30,298 nucleotides of DNA from Deinococcus alpinitundrae (GTDB taxonomy: Bacteria > Deinococcota > Deinococci > Deinococcales > Deinococcaceae), in contig NZ_WXZL01000033.1 in NCBI RefSeq assembly GCF_009982895.1, forward strand, positions 1-30,298, in the 5' to 3' direction. The translations under genes were made by a program, and so were the position numbers. The notes below the pieces were generated by a model that was not told where the DNA came from, ran no database searches, and was given only the letters and a program-made list of their open reading frames with translations. Each line of letters begins with the position of its first letter. Within the stretch, counting starts at the first letter, position 1. Shown in pieces: positions 16,963 to 25,076 of the stretch.

Positions 16963-17250
16963 TCAGAGACCCCGAGCTTTTTTTGCAATATGGAGCGCCA
17001 ATTCCTTCTCGCCCACCAGGGCCTTGAGGCGTTCGTTTTCCCGCTCCAGCTCACCGTGTCGGTCGTCGGTCCGGTCGCCCGCGAGACGTGCCCGACCTGC
17101 TTCCAGGAATTGAGCTTTCCAGGTGTGAATCAGGCTTTCATTGACGCCGTGCTGCCGAGCCGCCTCGGCCACGTTGAGCTGGCCGCCTAGGACCGCCAGC
17201 ACGATCTGCTCTTTGGTGTCGGTGGGCCACTTCTTTCGCTGTTTTCCCAT
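16963..17250 (-). CDS. IS3-family orfA (DNA-binding protein)
   Basis: A 95-residue protein starting at an ATG with GAGGGG just upstream. It has the IS3 orfA layout: a helix-turn-helix (KEQIVLAVLGGQLNVAEAARQHGVNESLIHTWKAQF) then a leucine-zipper helix (ELERENERLKALVGEKELALHIAKK). The codons GCA AAA AAA at 16978-16986 form an A7 slippery site at which a -1 shift leads into orfB, giving the OrfAB transposase; unshifted translation gives this shorter protein, which in IS3 elements can act as a regulator. Confidence 0.9.
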   Translation of the reverse strand: MGKQRKKWPTDTKEQIVLAVLGGQLNVAEAARQHGVNESLIHTWKAQFLEAGRARLAGDRTDDRHGELERENERLKALVGEKELALHIAKKARGL

Positions 17251-17710
17251 GATTTCCCCTCACCCTCGCAAGTGGACGGACGTTTTTGGAAGGATTCCCT
17301 GGAGCATTACCCAGCCCACCGCCCAGCCTAGGCGAAGGCAGGTGCGAGAGAGGTTGGATAGTGGAAATTCTGCCCCAGAGCGGGGAGAAGTCATCACGCG
17401 GGCCGCGTTGCCCAGTGGCCAGCCTCAGCCACGCCCCTCTGGGTGGCTCGGTTGGGTGTCGAGGCTGCTGAGAGGGGCTGAAGTGACAGCCGACGACAGT
17501 ATGAATCATCGCTCGGCTGAACTCGGGGCGGCAAATCTTGAACGGGGTACAGCAGTAGGGCGAGGGGGTCTTGACGTGAGCGGAAAGCGGCTTTAAAGTT
17601 TGTGCCAGCGGAAGCTCGCGCCGCTGCTGTACGTTCCAAGACGTTGAGCTGAAGATGGAAACGAGCTCGAACCTGAACGCGCGAGACGGACAGGCGCAGT
17701 CGCAGGAACC

Positions 17711-17785
17711 GCTGTATTTCAGTACCGTAGTGACCGCTGTATCGCAGTACCGCAGGAACCGCTGTATGTCCGTAATCGCATGACC
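17711..17785. repeat. three 25-bp tandem repeats
   Basis: Units at 17711-17735, 17736-17760 and 17761-17785 share GCTGTAT...CAGTACCG.AG.GACC-type sequence. A partial copy, CGCAGTCGCAGGAACC, precedes them at 17695-17710. The array lies in non-coding DNA directly beside a strong hairpin. It could be iteron-like protein-binding sites or a decayed repeat family. Confidence 0.65.
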
Positions 17786-17790
17786 GCAAC

Positions 17791-17830
17791 ACAGAAGCAG
17801 GGCGTCTCTCTGAAGACGCCCTGCTTCTGT
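17791..17830. other. perfect 17-bp inverted repeat (hairpin)
   Basis: ACAGAAGCAGGGCGTCT, loop CTCTGA, AGACGCCCTGCTTCTGT. The stem is perfect and very stable. No run of T follows on either strand, so it is not a standard terminator; it may be a factor-independent terminator variant, a structured RNA or a replication/recombination site. Confidence 0.6.
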
Positions 17831-17920
17831 CTACTCCTCTCTCATCGGCCCAGTCGAACGTTTGTGCCGTTGCCGGCTCCGGCCGATCAGGCCTAGACAA
17901 GCGCAGCAGCATGCCCTCAA

Positions 17921-18178
17921 TTATCGTCGCGCCTGGCGCTCGGTCGTCCGTTCCTTTTCCTTCTCTCGCGCTTCTTCTTGACGTCCAGCGTGTTCGCTGC
18001 CCCCCGGCTCAGCGGCATCGTCGGCTGCTTGTCGAGCCGCCGCCAATTTATGCTCGAGGTCCTCGATATGTGTGCGAGGAAGGCCAGCACGGCGCGCCGC
18101 CGCCAATTCGTACGTCAGGGCGCCTGAATCATCCTCTAAGCGCTGCAGCGCCTGCTTCGCCTTCGTTCGGATAGACAT
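17921..18178 (-). CDS. small charged coiled-coil protein
   Basis: An 85-residue frame from the ATG at 18178 (MSIRTKAKQALQRLEDDSGALTYELA). It is almost entirely helical and highly charged. Heptad-like LEDDSGALTYELAAARRAG and LEHKLAAARQAADDAAE segments are followed by a hydrophilic Lys/Arg/Glu tail. There is no signal peptide or cysteine. No family recognised. A clear Shine-Dalgarno is missing, so expression is uncertain; composition favours a real gene. Confidence 0.5.
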   Translation of the reverse strand: MSIRTKAKQALQRLEDDSGALTYELAAARRAGLPRTHIEDLEHKLAAARQAADDAAEPGGSEHAGRQEEAREKEKERTTERQARR

Positions 18179-18682
18179 GGGTACAGGATAGCGAGCTGGG
18201 GTCGGTGAAGAGCCAGGTCTTCGCCCCAAGCGTTTTATGTTATGAAGCTTCATCAGCAGATGTTGCTGGCTGGCAATCCGAGGAGGACAGGTACAGTTGG
18301 CTGGAGGACCTCGGCAACCCGTCCCAGCCTTGCCGGTCACAGCGCCCAGCAGCGGCACCGACACCAACGTGGACGGCCAAGCTTTAGTGACAACCGTCGC
18401 GGCACCTGCTCCGCGTGGCGAGCTGGTTCTCACTGCTCACGCCTCCAAGCTGAGGCTATGGCACCGGCCTGAATCCCCTCACTCGTACTCTTCCCGCGTG
18501 CACGCTCCCGTCGTCACATCCCAGTGCAAGCAGCTGCCCGTTACCCGTACACCTTGCCGCGCCCCGGGCGACCTTATTCACCGGCGGCCACCTGCGGATC
18601 AGGTGCGCCAGACACTTTCAGACGTCGGGAGATGAACGGAGTGCCTGTAGCACCGTTCATGCCCGGCTACTAGGATGCCCGG
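18179..18682. other. intergenic region upstream of the reductase gene
   Basis: No supported gene. Open plus-strand frames between 18242 and 18635 lack ribosome sites and gene-like composition. The 3' end carries the leader inverted repeat at 18632-18660. Confidence 0.35.
18632..18660. promoter_or_regulatory. inverted repeat in the leader of the reductase gene
   Basis: ATGAACGG-ag-TGC, loop CTGTA, GCACCGTTCAT pairs over 11 bp with a two-base bulge and ends 22 bp before the start codon. It could be an operator or an RNA hairpin affecting translation. Confidence 0.45.
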
Positions 18683-19771
18683 ATGACTTCTCCCGCACTT
18701 CCTGCCCGGACGGCCCTGATCGTGGGCGTCACCGGCCTCTCCGGCAGCACGCTTGCCCGCCTCTTAGATGCCCAGGGCTGGACCGTCTACGGACTGTCTA
18801 GAACAGCGAATACAGAGATGGACGGGGTCCGGCCGGTCGCAACTGACCTCCTCGATCCAGCGGCGCTGACCCGCGCCCTCGCTGAGGTCACGCCCACCCA
18901 CGTCTTCATCACCTCCTGGATGCGTCAGGAGACCGAAGCCGAGAACATCCGGGTCAACGGTGCCATGGTGCGCAATCTTCTGGACGTCCTCGCTCCAAAG
19001 AGGTCGGTGCAGCACGTCGCCCTGGTCACTGGCCTGAAACACTACCTTGGTCCCTTTGACGCCTACGCCAAGGGCGACGCCCTGCCAGTCACGCCGCTCC
19101 ACGAGGCGTTGCCCCGGCTCGACCTGCCGAACTTCTACTACGCCCAGGAAGACGAGGTGTACGTAGCAGCTGAGCGAGACAGCTTCAGCTGGAGCGTGCA
19201 CCGCCCACACACCCTGATCGGCCTGGCCGTCGGTAACGCCATGAACCTTGGCACGACGCTCGCGGTCTACGCTTCACTCTGTAAAGCGACTGGCCGTCCG
19301 TTCCGCTGGCCTGGGTCAGGCGCGCAATGGTCAGGACTATCGGACGTGACAGATGCCCGGATGCTGGCGCAGCAATTGCTTTGGGCCGCTGAAACCGATG
19401 CGGCACATAACCAGGCCTTCAACGTGGTGAACGGCGACGTCTTCCGCTGGAGTCGCCTGTGGGGCCAGATCGCCGATTGGTTTGGTGTGGAAGCCATTGG
19501 TTTCGACGGCACAGTACACCCGCTTCAGGATGAACTTGCGGGAGGCGCCGGCGTCTGGCAGACCTTAGCGGCCGATCAGGAACTGAGAGAACCGAATCTG
19601 GACCGCCTGGCTTCCCCCTGGCACACCGACCTTGATCTGGGCCGACCGATCGAGGTGGTGACCGATATGGCCCGGAGTCGGCGGCTCGGATTCTCGGCGT
19701 ATCAGAACACAGAGGACTCGTTCTTCGATCTCTTCGCCCAGCTGCGTCAGGAACGTCTGATCCCGGAATAA
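18683..19771 (+). CDS. PRISE-like NAD(P)-dependent reductase (SDR superfamily)
   Basis: A 362-residue protein with an N-terminal Rossmann motif GVTGLSGS (15-22). Two motifs diagnostic of the progesterone 5-beta-reductase/iridoid synthase-like (PRISE) group are present: TGLKHYLGPF (116-125, with the conserved Lys) and NFYYAQED (150-157, with the catalytic-position Tyr). Length and motif spacing fit the family, which reduces activated C=C bonds of enones with NAD(P)H; the natural substrate here cannot be told. The start is the first ATG, with AGGA upstream. It is a single-gene unit preceded by an inverted repeat and followed by no clear terminator. Confidence 0.85.
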   Translation: MTSPALPARTALIVGVTGLSGSTLARLLDAQGWTVYGLSRTANTEMDGVRPVATDLLDPAALTRALAEVTPTHVFITSWMRQETEAENIRVNGAMVRNLLDVLAPKRSVQHVALVTGLKHYLGPFDAYAKGDALPVTPLHEALPRLDLPNFYYAQEDEVYVAAERDSFSWSVHRPHTLIGLAVGNAMNLGTTLAVYASLCKATGRPFRWPGSGAQWSGLSDVTDARMLAQQLLWAAETDAAHNQAFNVVNGDVFRWSRLWGQIADWFGVEAIGFDGTVHPLQDELAGGAGVWQTLAADQELREPNLDRLASPWHTDLDLGRPIEVVTDMARSRRLGFSAYQNTEDSFFDLFAQLRQERLIPE

Positions 19772-20097
19772 ACCGAAAAATCAGTTTTTCCGTTGATGTG
19801 GTCATGCTCAAGCCATAAGCATACGCGGCGTGAACAGCTCCTCCCACAAAAACGGCACCTGGGTTCCTGGGTACGACCGGCGCTGCTAAGCGACGTGACA
19901 ATTGCGTCGCCTAGCAAATAAAATCTCAGATGCTTCCAGTGGCGCGACGGCAGCGATAGCTTCAGCACCCACCGGCGCATTGCGCGAAGAGACTCACCAA
20001 CGCCAGTAGGTCGAGGAGCGTGCCCAGGAAGTGCTCGCGCTCAGCACGGACCTAGCCAGACCAGACACCTGCCTGACACCGAATGGCAGCGGCTGGC
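19772..20097. other. intergenic region before the cobQ remnant
   Basis: No gene. A small inverted repeat (GCGACG...CGTCGC near 19890-19912) is the only structure noticed. The boundary of similarity to cobQ lies near 20098. Confidence 0.3.
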
Positions 20098-20730
20098 GCA
20101 TCTGCTCGGCACCTGGCACTGTCTGACGCCAGTCGAACGCGGTCTGCTGAGGGGCTTCGTGCTCAACCGCTTCCGGGGCGACGCGGCGCTACTGTCGCCC
20201 GGTCCCGAATGGCTGGAGGCCCAGACAGGCGTCGCGACTGTGGGTGTCGTTCCCTGGCTACCGTATTCTTTGCCGGAGGAAGACGGCTTCTGGGTTGGCG
20301 AGTCCAGTGTGACTCCCGCGTCCGGGTTCGTGGCCATCCCGCGCCTACCCAGAGTCAGTAACCTCGACGAGTTCGCGCCGCTCGGGGCGCTGGCCCGCTG
20401 GATCACCCGGTCCGACGAGCTACAAGGCGCTCAGGCGATCATCCTGCCCGGTAGCAAAGCTACAGTGGCTGACCTCGACTGGCTGCGGCGCAGTGGGCTG
20501 GCAGCGGGCGTCTCGAGAGCGGCAGCGGCGGGCATCCCGGTGCTGGGCATCTGCGGCGGGCTGCAGATGCTGGGTCACTCGGTCAGCGACCCTCAGGGAG
20601 CCGAGGGCGGAGGCGACGTGCCGGGACTGGGCCTGCTCGACCTGCACACCGTCATGGCTGCCGACAAGACCACCCGCCAGACCCGTCTGCTCGACCCCGA
20701 GACGGGCGGCACACTGAACGGCTACAAGCC
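20098..20730 (+). pseudogene. cobQ: cobyric acid synthase fragment
   Basis: The frame resembles CobQ from AHLLGTWHCLTPVERGLLRGFVLNRFRGD onward, through the linker (VGVVPWLP) into the triad-type glutamine amidotransferase domain: VAIPRLPRVSNLDEF, AQAIILPGSKATVADLDWL and GIPVLGICGGLQMLG with the nucleophilic cysteine. About 210 residues remain of roughly 480. The N-terminal ATP-binding synthetase domain is missing, and the match stops after TLNGYK, before the GYExHxG histidine region. CobQ amidates four carboxylates of the corrin ring; this copy cannot. Nothing else of a cobalamin pathway is in the window. Confidence 0.8.
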
Positions 20731-20923
20731 TGCTGGCAAGTTTGATCCTCCAAGATCGCCCAACAAATCCTGGCTGGCTCGAGGCCCGTAGGGTCAGGCG
20801 CAACAGTATTTGAGGCCCTTCAAGCCTGCACACAACATCCCGTCGACCGGACCCGGGTAGTGACCCTCTCTTTCCCTTTTTTTCTACGACAGCAAACTTG
20901 ATCTGATGTAGGATTTTCTGGCG

Positions 20924-21931
20924 ATGGCCCGACTGAACAAACGCGATCCCGCGGATCGGCGAGAAGTGCTGCGTTGCACCACCACGCACTGCCCGGTGTG
21001 TCACGGCCCAACCTGGATGACCCACCACAATGCCCGCCACCTCATTCTCCTGACCGGTAGCGTGCAGTACACCATCAAAGTTCGGCAGTGCCAGAACGCG
21101 GCCTGCTCGGCGTACAAGAAGCCCCTTCGGCCCGAGGCCGAAGGGGCGCTGGCGTTACCACACAACGAATACGGCTTGGATGTGCTGGCCTTGATCGGCG
21201 CGCTGCGGTATGGACAGCACCGCACTGTTCCGGAGATTCACGCGATGTTGCTGGAACGCCGCATTGAGATCAGCGAGCGCACCGTGACGCTTCTGGTGCA
21301 CCGCTACGAAGAACTGCTGGCACTGCGCCTGATGGATGCGACTCACCTGCGATCCAAGCTTGGCAGACAAGGGCAGGTGATCCTGGCCATCGATGGGCTG
21401 CAACCAGATGTGGGGCACGAGGTGTTATGGGTGCTACGTGACGTCCTGTCTGGTGAAGTGCTGCTGGCACGTGCTTTGCTCGGAAGTGGTGAAGATCAGC
21501 TCGTGCCGCTCTTCCAGGAGGTGGTGCAGGCGTTGGGCAACACCATGGCGATCCTGGGCGTGATCAGTGACGGGCAGCGTTCCATCCGGAACGCTGTGCA
21601 GCGTGCCCTCCCAGGTGTACCGCATCAGCTTTGTCAATTTCACTTCCTGCGCGAAGCCGCCCGACCGATCTCTGAAGAAGATCGACACGTCAAAGTCCAG
21701 TTGAAGAAGAACCTCAGAGGCATCCGGAAGATTGAACGCCGCCTGGAAGCACGCCCGGACCGACATGCCGGCGTGTTGACTGCCTACTGCCTGGCGGTGC
21801 GCAGTGCGCTGACCGACGACGGTCGCCCGCCACTGGTGGCGAGCGGCCTGCGACTCAAGGAGCGCATCAGCGCGATCGAAGCCTCATTGGAACACGTCCT
21901 CGAGACGCAAAAAGGGGACTTGGAGCGGTAG
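20924..21931 (+). CDS. DDE transposase of unassigned IS, first frame
   Basis: 335 residues. The N-terminus has a zinc-finger-like cysteine set (CTTTHCPVCHG, then CQNAACSAYKKP). The catalytic region shows VILAIDGLQPD (first Asp) and LGVISDGQRSIRNAV (second Asp), followed by HQLCQFHFLREAARPI, the CxxHxxR-type context of MULE-like transposases. The frame stops with TAG at 21929, while similarity continues in the -1 frame. The A5G4 run at 21910-21918 or the CGG preceding the stop could support frameshifting; a disabling mutation is equally possible. Confidence 0.75.
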   Translation: MARLNKRDPADRREVLRCTTTHCPVCHGPTWMTHHNARHLILLTGSVQYTIKVRQCQNAACSAYKKPLRPEAEGALALPHNEYGLDVLALIGALRYGQHRTVPEIHAMLLERRIEISERTVTLLVHRYEELLALRLMDATHLRSKLGRQGQVILAIDGLQPDVGHEVLWVLRDVLSGEVLLARALLGSGEDQLVPLFQEVVQALGNTMAILGVISDGQRSIRNAVQRALPGVPHQLCQFHFLREAARPISEEDRHVKVQLKKNLRGIRKIERRLEARPDRHAGVLTAYCLAVRSALTDDGRPPLVASGLRLKERISAIEASLEHVLETQKGDLER

Positions 21932-22542
21932 ATCGCGACCTCGCCTTGTTGCACACGCACCTCAGCCGGGCGTTGCAACACAGCGAGTCGGTTTGGCCCA
22001 AGATCGAGGCGGCGCACTGCCTCGTGCTGCAGGCCGCGCAGGTCCTCGCCAATCTCGGCGACGACACCCCGGAGACGGTCGAACTTCAGTTCGACCGGGT
22101 ATTGCAGCGCATGGCGCACGAAGCCAGCCGCCCCGGGTCACTCTCAGCGCCGCTCCAGCACTTCTTGAGGGCCACTGAGAGCTACAGATCCAACCTCTTC
22201 GCGACGTACCGGGTGCCGGGCTTGCCCCGAACGAACAACGATCTGGAGCAATTCTTCGGCTCAGCTCGCTCTCACGAACGTCGCATCTCGGGTCGGAAGG
22301 GTGCCTCTCCCAGCACAGTGATTCGCGGTCAGGTGCGGCTGGTTGCGGCGTTTGGGACCCGCTTGCGCGCCCCGACGCCAGCAGAGCTCCGGCCCACCTG
22401 CGTGTCGGCTTGGAGAAGCCTCCGGGCCGATCTTGAGGTTCGTCATGAGGCCAGACGACAGCAGTTGCGCTTCAGACGCGATCCAGCCGCCTCCCTTCAG
22501 CAACTTGAGGATCAACTTCTCAGGTCAAGTTTACCGTCATAG
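21932..22542 (+). CDS. DDE transposase of unassigned IS, second frame
   Basis: The continuation reads VDRDLALLHTHLSRALQ and goes on to the conserved PGLPRTNNDLEQFFGSARSHERRISGRKG, which supplies the third acidic residue (Glu) of the DDE triad. The first initiator-like codon in this frame is a TTG at 21946, and no ribosome site is seen, so it is likely made only as a fusion with the preceding frame. The stop lies at the very right end of the element. Confidence 0.7.
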
Positions 22543-22564
22543 TTTTTTTTGGGTTTTTCTGTTT

Positions 22565-23572
22565 GTGCTGGGTCTCGATGTCGGCAAAAGTGAACGCTAC
22601 GCCTGCCTTCTCCAGGTTCATGGGCCTGGGTCCCTGACCCTGATCGGTGTCGTCAAAGCCGGTGCGAAGACCGCGAAGGGACATGCACAGCTTCTCGCAG
22701 GGCTGACGAAATCGGTTGCTGTTCGGGATGATCTCTCGGTGGTGATGGAATCAACCCGTGTGTCCTGGGAGCGGGGAGCGATGACCCGGCATGATGCTGG
22801 CGATGGGGTCAGCGTTGTGAATGCGGCGCAGATGAAGTTCTTCGCGAAAAGGACGTTGAGGAGCGGGAAAACGGACAAGCTGGATGCGGAGTTGATCGCT
22901 CGGTCTGGGGCGGTCATGCAGCCAGTGTGCTGGCTGCCTCCCGAGGCGGAACTGATCGAGCTGCGCGCGCTCCTTCATGCACGTGACACCATCGTGGAAC
23001 GCCTGACGCTGGAAGCAGGTCGTCACCACGCGGTGGATCACCAGCACCAACCCCATCCCAGGGCCATCGGTTTCTGTGAAGCACGTCAGAAGCGGCTCGA
23101 ACAGCAGCTGGAAGAAGTCAATGGGGCAGTTCAGGCACTGGTTCTCGGGTCCGAGAAGAGACAGGAGCAGGTCACGCTCCTCGCCTCTCTTCCTGGGATT
23201 GGTCCGTTGACAGCCTCAATCCTGCTGGTCGAGCGCATGCACCTGAGTCGGATGGAAAGCTCGAACCAATGGGCTGCGTCCGCAGGTCTTTCCCCTGTGC
23301 CACGTCAGTCAGGCAGCTTTCCTGGTCGTACCCGTATCTCAAAAAGAGGAAATGGACGTCTACGACGGGCGTTTTACCGTTGTGCCCTGACAGCATCGCG
23401 GATGAAAAACACCTTTGGAGACTTCTACCGTCATCTGATTGTCCAGGGAAAGCCCAAAAAAGTTGCCCTGATTGCCCTGGCTCGCAAGCTCCTCCGAGTC
23501 GCATTCGCCGTCCTCAAGTCAGGCCAGAACTTTAATCCAGACGACCGACGTCAACCTCCCGTGGCGGCTTGA
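22565..23572 (+). CDS. IS110-family DEDD transposase
   Basis: About 335 residues from a GTG at 22565. The RuvC-like DEDD residues are visible: GLDVGKSE (Asp5), VVMEST (Glu62) and GKTDKLDAELIA (Asp104, Asp107). The C-terminal Tnp_IS116 region has LLASLPGIGPLTASILL and AASAGLSPVPRQSGSFPGR, with the serine used in the hybrid active site of this family. It ends with HLIVQGKPKKVALIALARKLLRV, also typical. The inserted IS ends 22 bp upstream of the start, so the native promoter and bridge-RNA segment are displaced; transcription could come only from within the inserted element. Confidence 0.85.
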   Translation: MLGLDVGKSERYACLLQVHGPGSLTLIGVVKAGAKTAKGHAQLLAGLTKSVAVRDDLSVVMESTRVSWERGAMTRHDAGDGVSVVNAAQMKFFAKRTLRSGKTDKLDAELIARSGAVMQPVCWLPPEAELIELRALLHARDTIVERLTLEAGRHHAVDHQHQPHPRAIGFCEARQKRLEQQLEEVNGAVQALVLGSEKRQEQVTLLASLPGIGPLTASILLVERMHLSRMESSNQWAASAGLSPVPRQSGSFPGRTRISKRGNGRLRRAFYRCALTASRMKNTFGDFYRHLIVQGKPKKVALIALARKLLRVAFAVLKSGQNFNPDDRRQPPVAA

Positions 23573-23629
23573 CACTCTTGGACCAACACAGTATTTGTTG
23601 GCCCGCAGGAAGCGGGAGGCCCTGAAAAG

Positions 23630-23658
23630 GCAGGTCGCCTGAGATTCAGGCGACCTGC
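23630..23658. terminator. perfect 13-bp hairpin
   Basis: GCAGGTCGCCTGA, loop GAT, TCAGGCGACCTGC. It lies between the IS110 end and the RelA/SpoT-like operon. On the minus strand it is followed by CTTTTC; on the plus strand there is no T-run. It could end transcription arriving from the IS or be an operator for the operon. Confidence 0.45.
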
Positions 23659-23765
23659 TGTACGAGTTCCCGCTACGACTTGAACGCAGCTTGTTGGTGA
23701 GAACGCCGAGGGCCAGCGGGCAAGGTGGCGTTCGGCTCCAGAGCCTTCCAGTAGGCTGAGGCCAC

Positions 23766-24521
23766 ATGAGTCCCCGTAGAGCACCTGAACCCGAACCCGA
23801 AGCCTTGCGGCAAGCGAGAGCTGCCGGACTGAACGAGAGTTGTGCCCGGCTCAGTGTCGCGCTGCGCGGCCTGCACACGACAGACCCCAGCACGCTGGAG
23901 CAGCCCGAGACGGACTTCATGCGCTGCTACGCCGCTGCACGCTCCCGGGCTGCAGACTTCGCCCAGCACCTGAGCGCGTTCGGCCAGGCCACCAATCATC
24001 CTGCCAGTGCCCGTCCAGGCGGGGTCAAGAAGCTCGACCGCATCGTGGAGAAGTACAGTGTGGACCTGCGGTTGCCGCTCGACATGCTCGCCGGGAAGGT
24101 GGTGGTCGACTCGCTCTGGGATCTCTACGACGTGGCCTCGAAGCTACCGGAGTCGTTCCGGGTAGTCGGCTACCGTGACCGGGTGGTGCGGCCCCAGAAC
24201 AGCGGTTACCGCGATCTGCAATTCACTGTGGAGATGGGTGGACACTACGCCGAACTCAAGGTCATGCACCGGTTCATCGACGAACTCGACGAGCACGAGC
24301 ACCGCCTGTACGAGATCCGCCGGGGGCTGGAAGCCAAGCGAGAGAGCCGCCTGTTTGCCCCAGAGACTCACGCTGCCATCCCCCTGCTGAGTACCCCGGT
24401 GCTCTCCCCGATTGAGCAGCTGACGCTAGACAGACTCAAGGCCACAAGCGCAGACTTGTTCAACGGAGCCTGGAGATTGGTGCTGGCCGCCGAGCAAGAC
24501 CCAGCAAGGAGCCCCACATGA
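23766..24521 (+). CDS. RelA/SpoT-domain nucleotidyltransferase-like protein (candidate toxin)
   Basis: A 251-residue protein with a RelA/SpoT synthetase-like core. The pieces are GGVKKLDRIVEKY (85-97), LPLDMLAGKVVVDSLWDLYDV (103-123; the Asp in place of DxxGxR), GYRDRVVRPQNSGYRDLQF (135-153, with the guanine-stacking Tyr of GYR), and YAELKVMHRFIDELDEHEHRLYE (161-183; Glu163 in the E-hQ position, then the closing helix). It has no hydrolase, TGS or ACT domain, so it is a small stand-alone form. The 4-nt overlap (ATGA) with the next small gene is the layout of toxic alarmone-synthetase/antitoxin pairs. The product might be pyrophosphorylation of nucleotides or tRNA; the activity is inferred. 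A weak GAGG precedes the ATG. Confidence 0.7.
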   Translation: MSPRRAPEPEPEALRQARAAGLNESCARLSVALRGLHTTDPSTLEQPETDFMRCYAAARSRAADFAQHLSAFGQATNHPASARPGGVKKLDRIVEKYSVDLRLPLDMLAGKVVVDSLWDLYDVASKLPESFRVVGYRDRVVRPQNSGYRDLQFTVEMGGHYAELKVMHRFIDELDEHEHRLYEIRRGLEAKRESRLFAPETHAAIPLLSTPVLSPIEQLTLDRLKATSADLFNGAWRLVLAAEQDPARSPT

Positions 24522-24790
24522 CCACATTGGAACGGGAACGAACCGGCGAGACGAAGTACTACCTGGTGGGCCGCGTGCCGGTCAAGATGCAGGAACGGCC
24601 CGACGGTGTGGCGTTGGTGGCCTTCAATCCCTTGTTGGGCGGCTTCGTGGCGGACCCCCGCTATTACAGCGCGATCAAGTGGAATGAAGACGGCCGCGTG
24701 CAGGAGATCGACGAGGCCCAGTTCGAGCGTGAAGTTGAGCGGCTGCGGCGAAGCGAGTTCTACCCGGCGGCTGTGAACGGCAGCACCTGA
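24518..24790 (+). CDS. small partner of the RelA/SpoT-like gene (candidate antitoxin)
   Basis: A 90-residue protein beginning MTTLERERTGETKYYLVG. The start overlaps the previous stop (ATGA) and is preceded by AAGGAG at good spacing, so translation is both coupled and independently strong. The sequence is strand-rich at first (YYLVGRVPVKMQERPDG, VALVAFNPLLGGF), then a charged helix (IDEAQFEREVERLRRSEF). No known antitoxin domain was recognised. Its function as an inhibitor is proposed from gene order alone. Confidence 0.7.
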   Translation: MTTLERERTGETKYYLVGRVPVKMQERPDGVALVAFNPLLGGFVADPRYYSAIKWNEDGRVQEIDEAQFEREVERLRRSEFYPAAVNGST

Positions 24791-24835
24791 ACGCTCAGGA
24801 AATTTAAGGCGGCTGGTTGATTGATAACGGCGTCA

Positions 24836-25076
24836 ATGTTGCAGGACATGCACGTCCAGTCAGCGCTAGAACCTGAGCGGCTTGCCCGCCTGCGCTACAC
24901 CCTCGAGAACTGCTCCCTAAGCGGTTTCGAGCGCGACCCTGGCCTGAAGACGCTGTGCCGGAGGACACGCTGGTCTTTACTGCCCACCTGCCTGGAGCCC
25001 AGCAGCGCGCCTGGGCACTCCTGGCAAGCTTGCTGGAGCGCTTTCTCCTGCCGTTCCTGATCGAACACGATCTTTA
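24836..25076 (+). pseudogene. broken gene of unknown function
   Basis: The frame from 24836 (MLQDMHVQSALEPERLARLR) looks coding to about 24945. A gene-like sequence then continues in another frame as EDTLVFTAHLPGAQQRAWALLASLLERFLLPFLIEHDL, ending with TAA at about 25074. One frameshift near 24950 would join the two halves into a protein of about 80 residues. No family recognised. It could be a recently inactivated small gene or a chance pair of open frames. Confidence 0.3.

Larger units (their letters stand above)
16057..17312 (-). mobile_element. IS3-family insertion sequence
   Basis: Terminal inverted repeats of 24 bp with two mismatches bound a 1256-bp element: left GGGTAATGCTCCAAGAAATC, right (reverse complement) GGGTAATGCTCCAGGGAATC. 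It contains the classical orfA/orfB pair on the minus strand, with an A7 frameshift site. The flanks (..TGACA and AGCCC..) show no clear 3-4 bp duplication. Both frames look intact, so the copy may be active. Confidence 0.88.
17313..17920. other. non-coding region with tandem repeats and long hairpin
   Basis: No gene supported on either strand; the open frames lack gene-like codon use. The stretch holds three 25-bp tandem repeats (17711-17785) and a 40-bp hairpin (17791-17830), listed separately. The left part, 17313-17600, has no feature I can name. Confidence 0.4.
20884..22542 (+). mobile_element. unassigned DDE-type insertion sequence
   Basis: A 1659-bp element with inverted ends: left CTACGACAGCAAACTTGATC, right (reverse complement) CTATGACGGTAAACTTGACC. 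It is flanked by T7 (20877-20883) and T8 (22543-22550), consistent with a 7-8 bp target duplication in a homopolymer. It carries one transposase in two frames. The enzyme resembles MULE/IS256-like DDE proteins, but I cannot name the IS family. Confidence 0.75.
20803..23597 (+). mobile_element. IS110-family element interrupted by another IS
   Basis: A 10-bp direct repeat ACAGTATTTG at 20803-20812 and 23588-23597 brackets a DEDD transposase gene (22565-23572) and a left non-coding part (about 20813-20876). Short direct repeats derived from the target core are expected for IS110-type elements, which lack inverted repeats. Removing the inner IS (20884-22542 plus one T tract) leaves about 1.1 kb, a usual size. 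In IS110 members the left non-coding end encodes the bridge RNA; here it is split from the transposase gene. The exact ends are inferred from the repeat only. Confidence 0.6.

Noticed and set aside
18242..18635. Overlapping plus-strand frames upstream of the reductase
   Set aside because: No ribosome site, and residue composition typical of random GC-rich translation (Arg, Pro, Ser, His rich).
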